Origin: Phoronis australis
Taxonomy: Eukaryota; Phoronida; Phoronidae
NCBI GenBank assembly: GCA_002633005.1
Contig: NMRA01000952.1
Location: forward strand, 64,001-89,816
Reading direction: 5' to 3'
DNA length: 25,816 nucleotides
Positions 9,460-20,275 of the stretch are shown here, piece after piece. Made by a program: the position numbers and the translations under genes. How positions within the stretch are numbered: the stretch's first letter is position 1; every line of letters starts with the position of its first letter. The notes under the pieces were generated by a model. It saw only the letters and a list, made by a program, of their open reading frames with translations, made no database searches and was not told the DNA's origin.

Positions 9460-10195
9460 AAAGGTTGAGGGATCAAAAATTATCTGATAAAAGATGTCTA
9501 GTTCTAAGACAGTAATTATGACGGACAAGTGATAATACTTGAAAAAATAAGACTAGGATTTCATGACTTCGACACTTGAGTAACATACATAGAGGTAAAA
9601 AAAACTTGCAACTTATTCATTGGTAGTCATTTCAGATCAACAAATATTTGATTAGAGGGTATTTCGAAAAGACAATCTAAAATAACTCCGACAGCCTTTC
9701 GATTTCTGTAATATGAGCAAAATTTGGCGAGGCCATGCAGAACGACTATAAGTGAAATGTGGCAAAATACATGAAAAGTAAAGTAATAGCCTCCCTTCAA
9801 TGGGTATGTAGCATTCAATTCTACCCAAGAGGGCCAATCGTTGTCCAACTTTAGGCAGAATGTAAGATACGTATTAACACCAAGTTATAAACTGCCATTA
9901 AAGATGGCATATTTTTAAAGGTCAATCTCTTTTAGTTTGTTACAAGACATAAACATATATTATCAACGTTTTTGTACCTTTTCTCTATGGAGTGAGAAGA
10001 AGTAGTCAATCCTGTAGAATTCGATTTGTGTCTTTTAATCATGTGTCTTTTGCTAAATTTTTACAAAAATACGGTTCATTCATAGCAAACTAACGGGATC
10101 AAAAATATGACCAAATTTCTTTCGATATAAATGTTCCAGATGATATCCAAAAAATGCTGTTTTATTTTTTTAAATAACAAAAAGTTATATTATGT
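9460..10195. other. Intronic, no gene seen
   Basis: AT-rich sequence with short overlapping frames on the minus strand (about 9627-9848) that show no recognisable motif. The left end of the degenerate LINE may start in here. Confidence 0.35.
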
Positions 10196-11208
10196 TTTTT
10201 CTATCGCTCATCCTCAAAGACGTCCCATGAAAGGAAAACATATTTCAAGACCTTCTCGGAACAATTGCAAGAACCCTCACAAACTAATAAAACAGTTGTT
10301 ATCAACGGGAATTTCAACGCAAGGAAGAGTACTTTGTACTCAGATGACAATGACAAACAAGCCGGTCTCGAAATATTCGATTTTCTCCTCTCAAATGACT
10401 GTATACAATTAATGAATGAGCCGACGCGTTTAACAGGGTATTCACATTCTTGCCTTGATTTATGTATTATAAACAATCTCGGAGTAATTGAGTCCACTCC
10501 TGTTAGACATCCCATTGGTAACTCAGACCACCACATTATAGAAACAACATTCACACTCAACTGCGCACCTACAGAGCCCGACATTATCAAAAAGATTTTG
10601 AATTAGAACCTCATTAAGATGGAAAAACTGGTTACCAACATAACCACATTTAACTGGACTGAAATACTGAATAAAAGTGACATAAATGACGCAGTCTCAA
10701 CATTCACACAGTCATTCTGCAACATACTACATAACAATATCTCATCAACCATGGGAACAACAACAAACAAGACCAAAGCTTGGGTTAACAACACACTTTT
10801 ATATGAAATAAATAAAAGAAATAAACTGTGCAGATGGTTTAGAAAATCTAATAACCCCGTCCAGGTTTAAGTTTTACAAATAACAGTATAACACTGTGGG
10901 AGAACTAATCTCCAACATCAACAATGTCTCCAAAAATTTTAAGGAATTTTGGGCTATAGCAAAACTCGAGGACAGGTGAAGCAATCATCGAATCCCCATC
11001 ATCCACTCAAAAGAAGCCAACACTCAGACGTCATTTAAAACTGAAAAAGTAAGAAATTTCTTGAATGCTCCACCACTAAGAGTCACATTGCACCAACAAC
11101 AAACTTACCCGCGTTCCCAAACAGAACATTAGAACACCTCTCTGACATTACAAGGCCAACCATCTGAAGTACGAAAACAACTAGAAACATCGACGAAATC
11201 AAAAACGA
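10196..11208 (+). pseudogene. Older LINE, 5' part: endonuclease and linker, degenerate
   Basis: From about 10196 the frame reads YRSSSKTSHERKTYFKTFSE and continues to VVINGNFNARK (APE-type endonuclease GDFN block, with Asp changed to Asn). It continues through the MNEPTRLTGYSHSCLDLCI block (usual form ePTR...S.LDL) and ends with NSDHHII (the SDH catalytic block). After stops and frameshifts the pre-RT linker follows (10619-10870 and on), including KAWVNNTLLYEINKRNKL. The last readable codons before 11208 are DEIKN. The frame resumes in phase at 16451 as NDGANLITNEV, so this is one element split by the L1-like insertion. The style suggests a Jockey/CR1-type LINE. It is inactive. Confidence 0.8.
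11201..11208. repeat. Left target-site duplication of the L1-like LINE
   Basis: AAAAACGA; the identical 8-mer recurs at 16451-16458 directly after the A-rich tail. The interrupted coding frame of the older LINE continues across when one copy is dropped. Confidence 0.75.
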
Positions 11209-11597
11209 GAGGGCGCCTTTGAAGGTCGGACACGTGAAGACAACGCTCCGTCAATTTTGTTCTTTTTATCCTTCAAAAGTCAGACAACCATCTTGTTTCC
11301 TGCTCAACAGCATTCATTGCAGTGGTGTCGCTACCTACATGTAAGGTCTTCTGGAAACAACATTTCATGAACATTTCGTGTCATTTGGTGAGCTTTCTCT
11401 TTCGAGTTTACAGCTATTCCACCAAACGTTATATACCGCCATTGTAAGTTTCCCTCAAAACCCCCTGGTGTTTTTGTCTGGTGGTCATCTAGTTAATCCC
11501 ACCTATGATTGCGTAACACCCTCCTGAGGTTACCGGCATTTTAGTCAATAACCCTTCTCATTACTTGGAGGTTTGTGAAGAAGCGTCCACAGTCACT

Positions 11598-12139
11598 ATG
11601 GCGGATCTTGACCTAGAAAAGAGACTCCAATCCATCGAAGATAGAATAATTTGGCCTTTTAAAGAAGTCTTCGATGAAGAACCGGGAAAGTTGACTTTTA
11701 AGCAATAAGACAGGAAAGTCAAGAGTTAAAGAATAAGTTGAATAATTATGAACAGTACTCTAGACGTAACTCGATTAGAATCCACGGCATTGGTGAACAG
11801 CCAAACGAGGACTAGAGGATAGACCGTGCTCACCGAGTAGGAAAAACGGCCTCAAGAAGACTAAGAAGTTCTAGTTCTGCAAATCAACCCAACCCTAGAC
11901 CAATCATTGTTAAGTTTACCAGCTATCGGTGCAGACAAAGTGTTTTCACTTTGAAAAAGAAACTCAAGGGTACAAGATTCTTCATAAGTGAAGACTTAAG
12001 TACACAGAACTACCTGCTACTAAAGACAGTGAATAAAAAGCCCCAGGTCAAGTTTGCGTGATCCAAAGACGGAAGAATCTTCGTTCTGACAATAGACAAT
12101 ACAGTAAAGCTTATTACAAGTGTAAGCGATCTACCATAG
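11598..12139 (+). pseudogene. LINE ORF1 remnant (RNA-binding protein, L1 ORF1p type)
   Basis: ATG at 11598 opens 36 codons (MADLDLEKRLQSIEDRII...) that end at TAA 11706 through a frame change. Two bases over, the frame resumes with a coiled-coil-like stretch, then YEQYSRRNSIRIHGIGE, the characteristic first strand of the ORF1p RRM. A TAG (about 11813) and an apparent deletion of most of the RRM follow. Next come DRAHRVGK and RPIIVKFTSYRCRQSVFTLK, the C-terminal nucleic-acid-binding domain, with a TGA at about 12059 in place of a likely Trp. The frame ends at TAG 12137-12139. In L1 elements this protein forms trimers that coat the element RNA. At least four lesions make this copy non-functional. 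Confidence 0.82.
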
Positions 12140-12463
12140 CGATACAAATCGCTGTTCTTCGTGACATTCGGACGTTTTGGATCTCCATTTCAGGAAATAG
12201 CCGGTGATATCGCCTTGCGAGTATGACCTTGTTTTTCGTCCTTATCCTTTTGTCCCCCTTTCCCTTTTGTGTGCCTTTCTGTACGATCAGATTTTTAAAT
12301 CTTGGACTTACATTTAAGCTTCTTATGTTAACCTTAAGCGTAACTTTAGTTAAGGGATGCCTCCGAAACCCGTGTATAACCCCAAATGGTTAACATTTAG
12401 TGCAGGTCCATAAACGTCCGAGGCATTAATTCTGAAATTAAACGAGCTCAACTCTTCAAATGG

Positions 12464-15400
12464 TTGAAACAAAGGAATTATGATATAGTTTACTTACAAA
12501 AAACATACAGCGTTCCTGTCTCCATTGATAAATGGGAACGTGAGTGGGGTGGTCCGGTATTTTCTAGTCACGGCACTAACCATAGTAAAGGCACTGCAAT
12601 TTTAATTCATCCACGTTTAGATTTTGAACCTTCTTTAGTCCAGAATGATACTTACGGTAGATACAATGTTCTTAATTGCAAAATTGCAGAACAAGATTTC
12701 ATTTTACTCAATCTGTACTTTCCAAATGAAACCAGGAAACAAGTCGAATTCCTGGATTTCATTAAGCTAGAACTCCATAATATTCTAAACAACCAAAGTA
12801 TTCTTTGCGCTGGTGATTTTAACTGCGCTCCCACAGACTTAGATAAGAAAGGAAAACTATTGTATTCCACGAAAAGTCCTGTAATACAGAACATCAACTT
12901 TTTTAAATCTAATTTCAAGTTGTACGACGTATGGCGTGAAAATAACCCAGGTGTGAGGAAATACACTTGGAGGGATAAGAATATGTCATGCCAAAGTAGA
13001 ATTGACATGTGGCTAATTTCCAGAGAAGTAGCAGTCAAAGACGTTGCCATTATTAATGACTTTGTGTTTTCAGACCACTCTGCCATTACTTTACATTTTG
13101 AAATATCCGAAAATGCGAAGAGAGGTCCTGGTCTTTGGAAATTTAACACTAGTTATTTAAACGATACCAATTATATAAACAAAATAACTAAATGTGTCGA
13201 ATTTTATAGTACTAAATACCGACATATTCAAGACAAAAATTTAGTGTGGGAATTAATTAAAATGGAAATAAGGAAAACTTCAATCTCTTTTGCAAAAGAG
13301 GTTGCAAAGAAGACCCGCTCTGACGAAATTGTTTTAATAGAAAAAATTAACGCTTTGACAGCCAAGGTGGAAAACGACCCTTCAGAGGAATTAAAAAAAG
13401 ATTTACAAAAAGCCAAAATTGATTTGCAAATTATCCAGACCCAAAAAATTAAGGGCTCGATCCTGCGTAGTAAAGCACAATGGGCAGAACAAGGCGAGAA
13501 TGGAAAATATTTCAAAAACCTAGAGGTGCGCCACAGCAAGCAAAAACATATTAACGCCCTTAAAGATGGTGCTAAAATTATACATGATGCAGCATGCATA
13601 CGGAATATGCAAGTGAACTATTACAAAAAACTTTACTCCGATATTAAAGAATGCAACGTCGAAAGAACGTATCCAAACGACCTTTTTAATTTACCAATAC
13701 ATAAAAAGCTATCTCCTGCAGATTCTTACGGTTTAGAAAAAAACCTAACAGAAGAAGAATTGTATGAATCTCTGTTAGAGACAAAACCTAACAAGACGCC
13801 TGGTAATGATGGCATCAGCTATGAATTTTATAAAACCTTTTGGAAGGTAATTAAAGACGATTTATTGGCGAGCGTCACATACAGCTTTGGAATCGGTCAC
13901 ATGTCCAGTTCTCAAAAGCAAGGCGTAATCACGTTAATCCCGAAAAGTAAAAAGTCCGAGGAATTACTATCTTTAGATAATTGGAGACCTATCTCTCTTT
14001 TGAACTGTGACTATAAATTAATAACTAAAACAATCGCAAACAAAATATACAAATATATTGACAATTTAATTCATCCAGATCAAACATCCCTGCCGAAACG
14101 TTATATAGGCCAGAATATACGTGTAATTGACGATATGATTGAATTTTATAAAGAAAAGCGCACCCCCGGTCACATTGTATTCCTCGATTTCAAGAAAGCG
14201 TACGATACTGTAAAGTGGGAGTTTTTATTTCAGTCCTTAAAAGCTTTTAATTTTGGTGACGTTTTTATCAATAGAATCCGTACATTGTATTCTGGAATTT
14301 CGTCATGTGTGATGAACAACGGATTTACATCACAGTATTTTAACATAGAGAAAGGCCTCCGACAAGGAGACCCACTATCAAGTCCGCTGTTCGTCCTGTG
14401 TGCGGAAATTATGTCACATCATATCAGAAGCAATGAATTAATTAGAGGCTTCACAATAGCCAATCACGAAATCAAAATTGCACAGTATGCAGATGATACA
14501 GTTCTTTTCATTAAAGACTTAGAATCTGGAAATAACTGTTTTAGATTTTTAGATTATTTTGGAACATTATCTGGACTCCACTTGAATTATGAAAAATGCC
14601 AAGGGATGTTTGCCTCAACAATGCACCGAAATCGTAAACCACTTTACGGAATCAGCTGGCCCCAAAAGCCCATTAAAAGTCTAGGAATATTCTTTGGCGG
14701 AAGAGGGGATGACGCTGAAAAACTCAATTTTGATGATAAAATCCAAAAGCTTAAAGACCTGTTTAATATTTGGAAAATACGAAATTTGTCCATAAAAGGC
14801 AGAATCTTCCTTACGAAAACTTATGGTTTATCGAAACTCATTCATGTAGTGTCAACTGTGGGTATCTCCAAAAAAAGAATTCGTGAAGTTAATAAACTTA
14901 TCAGAGAATTTGTTTGGTTAAATAAACCACCAAAAATTAAAGAAACTGTGACTATTTTACCATATCAAGAGGGTGGTTTGAAATATCCTAACATGGAACT
15001 GATCAAGTTAAACTTATTATTTAATTGGGTCAAGCGCTTTAATACAGAGGATGAGGCAAGTTGGAAGATATACCCGAGGCATCTTTTCAGTCGTATTGGC
15101 GGTGTCCTCATTTTTTCATCCAATTTTGAACTGAAAACCCTAAAATGCGAAATTAAGAACCCTTTTTACAAAGATGTTCTCTCAACCTTAGATATTCTTA
15201 ATCCTGAAATATTTAATGAAGTACCAATAGCCAAACAAGTGATATGGAACAATTGTAACTTAACTGTTAACGGTAAATCATTATTTTACCAAGATCTGTA
15301 CAATGCAGGCCTCATATTTTGTGAAGATTTTTTAGATAGCCAGAACAAACTTCTTAAATGGGAAAGCATTAAGAAAAATTATAACTTAAAGGATACGTCT

Positions 15401-16078
15401 ATCATACCATTTTATTCCACCACAACGACCTTGAAGAAAGTTCTGGGTCCGTCGGATAGAAGGATTGTTAGTTGTAATAACATTAGATTTTTATTCTTCA
15501 ATAGTTCCACTCCATGGATCAAAAACACATTTATTCACAAGTTTTCTGTAAAACCAGATAATTATGCGTTTTTACTCAACTACTACACAGACGCCGAAAT
15601 TAAAGAAATATATAATCTCCCTTTTAATCTACCCATAAACCCTCATTTGTCAATGTTTAAATACTTTTTCATTCACAAAAGAATTTATACAAACAAAATG
15701 TTAAAAATATTTGGTATTTCACAAACAGACCAATGTCCCTACTGTGGCGAAGTCCAGACCTTTCAGCATATGTTTTACAGCTGCGTCTGTGTTAAACGTT
15801 TCTGGAATTCTTTACATCATTTCATAAGTAAAGTTTTTAATTTACACACTGAGCCATCTATGTACCACTTCTTAGTTTGCTTCTTTGGCAATCTAAGTGA
15901 AATCTTCAATACCATATACACTCATGCCCAACGTTATATTTATACATCATCGAGAGATAGGTCTCAACCTTGTTTTAATAAGTTTAGATTTATACTTTTT
16001 GACGTAGTGAACCTCATTGTATTTAATGCCTCGGATAAAACTTCAGAACAGTGGAGGGTTTTGCAGGCATCTCTTTAA
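12464..16078 (+). CDS. LINE ORF2: APE endonuclease - reverse transcriptase - CCHC protein
   Basis: An open frame of 1,204 codons counted from TTG 12464. The true reading frame extends back to 12401, supplying the endonuclease start (SINVRGINSEIKRAQLF). A TAG at 12398 separates this from an ATG at 12386, so the ancestral start is probably lost or just upstream. Residues below are counted from 12464. The endonuclease has GDFN (Asp118, Asn120), SRIDMW and SDH (Asp204, His205), but the catalytic Glu of the usual LQET reads Lys13 (codon AAA, 12500-12502). The RT carries LIPKSKK, FLDFKKAYDTV, GLRQGDPLSSPLF and YADD (675-678), all intact. A C-terminal zinc knuckle C-x2-C-x7-H-x4-C lies at 1091-1107. 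The protein nicks target DNA and copies element RNA (target-primed reverse transcription). Here nicking should be impaired but RT could be active. Antisense frames at 12652-13149 and 13228-13599 are shadows. Confidence 0.93.
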   Translation: MKQRNYDIVYLQKTYSVPVSIDKWEREWGGPVFSSHGTNHSKGTAILIHPRLDFEPSLVQNDTYGRYNVLNCKIAEQDFILLNLYFPNETRKQVEFLDFIKLELHNILNNQSILCAGDFNCAPTDLDKKGKLLYSTKSPVIQNINFFKSNFKLYDVWRENNPGVRKYTWRDKNMSCQSRIDMWLISREVAVKDVAIINDFVFSDHSAITLHFEISENAKRGPGLWKFNTSYLNDTNYINKITKCVEFYSTKYRHIQDKNLVWELIKMEIRKTSISFAKEVAKKTRSDEIVLIEKINALTAKVENDPSEELKKDLQKAKIDLQIIQTQKIKGSILRSKAQWAEQGENGKYFKNLEVRHSKQKHINALKDGAKIIHDAACIRNMQVNYYKKLYSDIKECNVERTYPNDLFNLPIHKKLSPADSYGLEKNLTEEELYESLLETKPNKTPGNDGISYEFYKTFWKVIKDDLLASVTYSFGIGHMSSSQKQGVITLIPKSKKSEELLSLDNWRPISLLNCDYKLITKTIANKIYKYIDNLIHPDQTSLPKRYIGQNIRVIDDMIEFYKEKRTPGHIVFLDFKKAYDTVKWEFLFQSLKAFNFGDVFINRIRTLYSGISSCVMNNGFTSQYFNIEKGLRQGDPLSSPLFVLCAEIMSHHIRSNELIRGFTIANHEIKIAQYADDTVLFIKDLESGNNCFRFLDYFGTLSGLHLNYEKCQGMFASTMHRNRKPLYGISWPQKPIKSLGIFFGGRGDDAEKLNFDDKIQKLKDLFNIWKIRNLSIKGRIFLTKTYGLSKLIHVVSTVGISKKRIREVNKLIREFVWLNKPPKIKETVTILPYQEGGLKYPNMELIKLNLLFNWVKRFNTEDEASWKIYPRHLFSRIGGVLIFSSNFELKTLKCEIKNPFYKDVLSTLDILNPEIFNEVPIAKQVIWNNCNLTVNGKSLFYQDLYNAGLIFCEDFLDSQNKLLKWESIKKNYNLKDTSIIPFYSTTTTLKKVLGPSDRRIVSCNNIRFLFFNSSTPWIKNTFIHKFSVKPDNYAFLLNYYTDAEIKEIYNLPFNLPINPHLSMFKYFFIHKRIYTNKMLKIFGISQTDQCPYCGEVQTFQHMFYSCVCVKRFWNSLHHFISKVFNLHTEPSMYHFLVCFFGNLSEIFNTIYTHAQRYIYTSSRDRSQPCFNKFRFILFDVVNLIVFNASDKTSEQWRVLQASL

Positions 16079-16369
16079 AATGATTCAAACAATATATGGT
16101 GTTATTTTTTTAACCACTTCTTTTGTATTATAAGAAAATTGACCTTTTCATAAATATGCACCTACGTAAATGTAAACATAAGTTAAGTTAATTAAATCAT
16201 GTGAATGTGAGTGTGAATGAGTGTATGAAAGTCCTTCCCCTTCCCGTTTCCCCCCCTTTCATATTATTCTCGGCTAATTGATTCGCCCAATCATTAGGAG
16301 TAATTTCCAGATACTTATTTGTTTAATTAAGATGATGTATTATACTCTCGTAAGTTGTAAAGATACGTA

Positions 16370-16385
16370 GTTGGGGCTACCCAAC
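16370..16385 (+). other. 3' UTR hairpin of the L1-like LINE
   Basis: GTTGGG-GCTA-CCCAAC forms a perfect 6-bp stem with a 4-nt loop, 65 nt before the element end. The core GGGGCTACCC recurs in the LINE tail at 5486-5495. In some LINEs a 3' stem-loop is the RT recognition signal; that role here is inferred. Confidence 0.5.
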
Positions 16386-16450
16386 CCCAGCCGTCTCTAC
16401 TATTCATTAATGATATGCTTGCTGGGTAAATAAACGTATTAAAAAATATA

Positions 16451-16458
16451 AAAAACGA
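16451..16458. repeat. Right target-site duplication of the L1-like LINE
   Basis: AAAAACGA, matching 11201-11208, directly follows the A-rich tail (TATTAAAAAATATA). Confidence 0.75.
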
Positions 16459-17255
16459 CGGTGCCAATCTAATAACTAATGAAGTGATCAAGATAATAGC
16501 AAGAGAGCTTACAGTTCCTCTGACAATATTATGCAGTAAAATACTGCGATCTGGAAAATTTCATTTAGACTGGAAACTTGGTGTTATGATACTAATACAC
16601 AAAAAGAACTCCTAAACAGACATTGCCAACCACCGCCCCATTTAATCTTTTTGAAGTCTTATTCAGATTTTTGAAAAAAAAATAGTTTTCAACATATGTT
16701 TGATCACCACTTGTCATAAAAACTCACCTATCGTCGCCAATTTGGATTCATGCCTGGTAACAGCACTATGTCTCAACTTATAGAAATTGTACATGAAATC
16801 CACCTTCAGTTTGAACATGCATAAAACGTGAGATCTGTATTTTAGGTATTGCTTCAGCTTTTGATGTCACTCCTGATAATTTGTTTCTAAATAAATTAGA
16901 ATTTTATGCTTCCCAGGTACTCTCCTCCTACTTTTAAAATCATATCAGGAATGCCGAACTTACAAAGTCTCACCCTCATAATCTCCAGGTTTCGTAAATT
17001 CTGGCGTACCATAGGGTACCGCACTAGGTCAGTTACTCTTTTTACTGTACACCAATGATCTTCCAGACACAATAAACTCGAAAACATTCTTACATGCTGA
17101 TGACACTGCAATTTTCTACCCATTCTCAAAAGAGCATCCCCATGACTCCTTAGAAGAGGAGATCTTCTACATTAACTTGCATTGACAACAGGAATTCCTT
17201 ACCACCCAAAATAAAAGAAAGCACTTCAATCGTCACTTTCAAAAATAACTTTAAA
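16459..17255 (+). pseudogene. Older LINE, 3' part: reverse transcriptase, degenerate
   Basis: This continues the element broken at 11208. It reads DGANLITNEVIKIIARELTV, then KILRSGKFHLDWKLGVMILI followed by HKK (early RT block), then ANHRPI. After several stops it reads GVP-stop-GTALGQLLFLLYTNDLPD (the G-x-PQG...L-x-NDL block, with its Gln codon now TAG) and LHADDTAIFYPFS, with the catalytic box as HADD at 17093-17104. The block order fits a Jockey/CR1-type LINE and matches the endonuclease style of the 10196-11208 part. Multiple stops and frameshifts show it is dead. A minus frame at 16896-17129 is a shadow. Confidence 0.78.
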
Positions 17256-19552
17256 TTGCATACCATTACTCAAGACATGCCAGTGCCATTGATATCATTC
17301 CAACTTCCTCGCAACCACGAAATAATCCTATACATATTAAGAATTGGATTATTCCTAAACAACGACAAATTTAGACATGATTTTAATATTTCACCTCTGT
17401 CTTCGTTTGGAGACACTCAGATAAATGCTCGTATTTTCTTTGTTTGTGCGGTATGGGGGGAACAGAGGGCACAGCTTTTCGAGACATTCGAACAATACCC
17501 CAATGGTTAAAGAATATTCAGATTTTCCTCAAATATATAACAAAACTGTATTTTTAAATGTATTTAATGAAATAGACCTAAATGAAAATAAGGTTTTATT
17601 CGAAATACGTACTATCAAAATTTCATTTTAATATTAAATCTCTTTGTTGAAGTAAATAAGATTGTATGAATGTAAAATAACTTGTTGTGCATGAAAATGA
17701 TTTATTTGTAATCTTAACATCATGTTATTAATTTATGTATTTGTGTATAATTGTGCATATATTTTTTTACTTATTTAGCCCAGATACAATGCCTCTTGGC
17801 GCTTTCTGGATATGTATATTTATTGTACTGATTATTTCAGAGTGCAGCAAAGTCGGTCACAAAGGAACAGCGTTATCCGAAAATCTCTTATAGTTCATGA
17901 AAAATAGACGTTCCACTGAAAAATGGAAAGTATCATCTGAAAGCCCGTTCAAAATTCTATCTAACAGAATAGTTTCGCAAAATTCCGTAAAATTTTCGAA
18001 AATTTTCAAATTTTGCATTTTATTTTCAAAATTAAAAATCAAATAACTAAAAAACGGTAAGTCTGAGAAAAAAATTGTTTAAGCCATATAAAAGAATATG
18101 CCTCAAAGAATCCGCATGCAAAATTCACGTCAGTTTTCTTTCAGTTCAAAATGGCACCCCAGGACGACTAAAATGGTTCAAAATGCGTCAGATCTGCCAT
18201 CTTAAGAGCAACTTCCGGTTATGCAACACTGGATAATAGCTGCTACAAGAAACTCAAACCTGAAAAAAATTCAAAGCAACTGATCCCACAATGCACCCTC
18301 TACAGGATAAATCTTTTTGTCGCGAAATCGAGGTGTGCATGTGCATTGCCGATATTTCCGCCTTCTTTTACGAAACGTAAATGCTTCCCGGCACATCTGT
18401 ACCACATGCCAAGTACAACAGCTGTGTACGTCAAAAGTTACGGCCCCTATGAGCATTTAAATCTGAAATTGAAAACACAATCGCCGCCATGGCTCCCATC
18501 TTGTATCTAGTCAAGACGAAAAACAATAGGGTTCCAGAACTTTTTCAAATACAGGTTGTGTGTGAAATTTGTGGAAGTCGGATGAAAAATGCGACCTGAA
18601 GAGTGCGAAGAAACAAAAAACAAACTTAATGGCAACGCCACATACTTGCCGAAATTAATTTAGCCCAGTGAAAAAGGAATTCCCCTTTTGCTAAATGACC
18701 TCAAGAGAAAATTATTAACCGCTCTCCTCAACCACACAAACCACACCCTTCCGTGACGCATGATAGAATGGCAATAAGGTCATCCAACCAGGTAAAGCTG
18801 GCCGCCAATCCCTAAAAAACGACATTATAACAAGCTTTAGCAGGCTTTCAATTCTTGTTGACGGTAGAGTAACACATTGCTAACCTGGCAACGGTGTATT
18901 TAAGCTTTGCGTCTCAGAGTTAATGAACCTACGTGTATGTTACATGTATGATGTTCATGTTTAACAATTCGGTACTGTAGGCACAAAATGACCCTGCGTC
19001 TTGTAGTTTGTACCCGAACAAAATAAACCGAGATAGTGACGAGTGAAGGGCTAGTTGAAATTTGTTATAAATTTGCACTCCGTCAAAAAATATAGTATAT
19101 ATAATATATAATATATATATATTTTTTGTTAATTGACATTGCTTAAAGTTACGCTTATAGAGTGACCCGCCCGTGACAAGTCAACGTGTACACCGTAGTC
19201 TCGAAAAGTAATGAAGGCTAGTTCTTTCAAAAAAGAAATTAACTCTAATGTGACTTAGGAACAGTTTAAGAACACTTGCTTTTCTGTAAGAGGTCTTAGT
19301 CAAATCAATGAGCTATCTCCTGGTACAGCTTATTGGTCAAAGTTGTTTTTCTGAGATGAAAAGCCAGTTTAGTCCAGGAGTTTTAAAACCTGCTGAGCTC
19401 GTCTTCTTTCAAAATTTAGATTTGGGGTAAGGTCACAAAATCTTTTTAAAACTTTGTGTTTAAAATAAAAAAGTGCTTTTCAGAAAATAAACAACATTGG
19501 AAACAAACATGGGTTATAAAACACACCAGGGTACATAAGATGAGACACTTAC
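17256..19552. other. Intron 2, proximal part; probable LINE 3' debris, then no gene
   Basis: The first few hundred bases may be the decayed end of the older LINE, but no motif is left. The frames at 17256-17631 are not recognisable. A perfect 18-bp palindrome (AAAATTTTC/GAAAATTTT) lies at 17989-18006 in an A/T-rich zone with several AAATTTT copies. No host exon was found. Confidence 0.4.
19091..19126. repeat. AT-rich simple repeat
   Basis: A run of TATAGTATATATAATATATA-type sequence followed by a T run; a simple repeat without further structure. Confidence 0.8.
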
Positions 19553-19746
19553 GTTGGGATCGTTGATTCCGCAAGCAGTCAAGTCGGTAACATACAGTAC
19601 AAACATTCCATTCGCATCTACTTTGTCAATGAAACAGCCTGTAGTGTTGGGATGGCCTTCAACTGAGACACGCTTGTAGGTGAGTCCGTTTGTTTGATTT
19701 TGGAGGAACGACACGGTGACCGTGTTGTTGTAGCACATGTACGTAC
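19553..19746 (-). CDS. ZP-domain gene, exon 2 (most of ZP-N)
   Basis: A 194-nt exon between acceptor CACCACAG and donor AAC|GTAAGT. It starts with 2 nt completing the Gly codon from exon 1 and ends in phase 0. It encodes residues 33-96 beginning TYMCYNNTVTVSF. Three ZP-N cysteines are at residues 36, 69 and 90, in the settings C-x-x-x-x-V-x-V-x-F, TTGCFI and DANGMFVLYVTDLTACGI. This arrangement is typical of ZP-N, the polymerisation module of secreted, filament-forming ZP proteins, where the outer and inner cysteines pair. Several N-glycosylation sequons (NNT, NQT, NTT) support a secreted protein. Cnidarian ZP proteins are known from extracellular and skeletal matrices; a role like that here is inference. 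Confidence 0.88.
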
Positions 19747-19759
19747 CTGTGGTGGAACG

Positions 19760-20275
19760 TTATAATGAGTGGGAGATGGAGACAGGGGGAGGGGGTGAAG
19801 AGGGTAGAGATAGAGCGCAGGCGGAGAAAGGAATTTAGGCTACAGGCTTGCTGCGAGGGCAAGGGGCAGCTGCAAGAGAGCGAGCGGTACAGGCAGGCGG
19901 GCAGGCTGGTTTCGACGGGGAAGGAGCGAGGTTGCAAGAGAGCGAGTCTGCATTACAGGCAGGAACGTTGGCTGCGAATGGGAGAGGGAGGCAGGGAAGG
20001 AGGAAGGCTGCGAGCGAGCGACATGGGTACAGGAAGGCAAGCATGCAAGCTGACCGCAAATTTAGGAAGGAGAGACTGGGTGAAAAAGAATGCGACCAAG
20101 GGAAGGGCAAGGGCCGGCGGAAAGGCTTGCTGCGAAGGTGGGAAAAGGGTGAGAGCGGAAGGCAGACAGGTGACTGCGGGTGGTTTGGCCGGACTAGAGG
20201 TGAGAGAGAGAGAAAGGGGTGGGGGAGAGAGGGGGAGGGGAGATTGAGAGAGAGAGAAAAAAAGAGTCAAGAGGT
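19760..20275. repeat. Purine-rich (plus) / pyrimidine-rich (minus) tract in intron 1
   Basis: About 0.5 kb is strongly G/A-rich on the plus strand, with recurring GAGCGAG, GGCAGGC and GAGAGAGA motifs, and is G-richer than anything nearby. On the sense strand of the ZP gene it is a long C/T tract ending just upstream of the exon 2 acceptor. Frames called through it (up to 160 codons on plus and 120 on minus) are Arg/Gly/Glu- or Pro/Ser/Leu-rich and compositional. Confidence 0.85.

Larger units (their letters stand above)
11209..16450 (+). mobile_element. Near full-length L1/Tx1-like non-LTR retrotransposon
   Basis: A 5.24-kb element. The 5' UTR (11209-11597) begins GAGGGCGCC, followed by a broken ORF1 (11598-12139), a 246-bp spacer, ORF2 (12386/12464-16078) and a 372-bp 3' UTR ending in an A-rich tail. 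It is flanked by an 8-bp duplication. It lies in intron 2 of the ZP gene, in opposite orientation to it, and inside an older LINE. The long, unbroken ORF2 suggests a fairly recent arrival, while ORF1 damage and an endonuclease mutation indicate this copy is not autonomous. The clade call rests on the two-ORF layout, the ORF1 RRM-like segment, the APE endonuclease and the C-terminal CCHC knuckle. Confidence 0.88.

Noticed and set aside
12652-13599. Minus frames of 165 and 123 codons
   Set aside because: They are antisense shadows of LINE ORF2.
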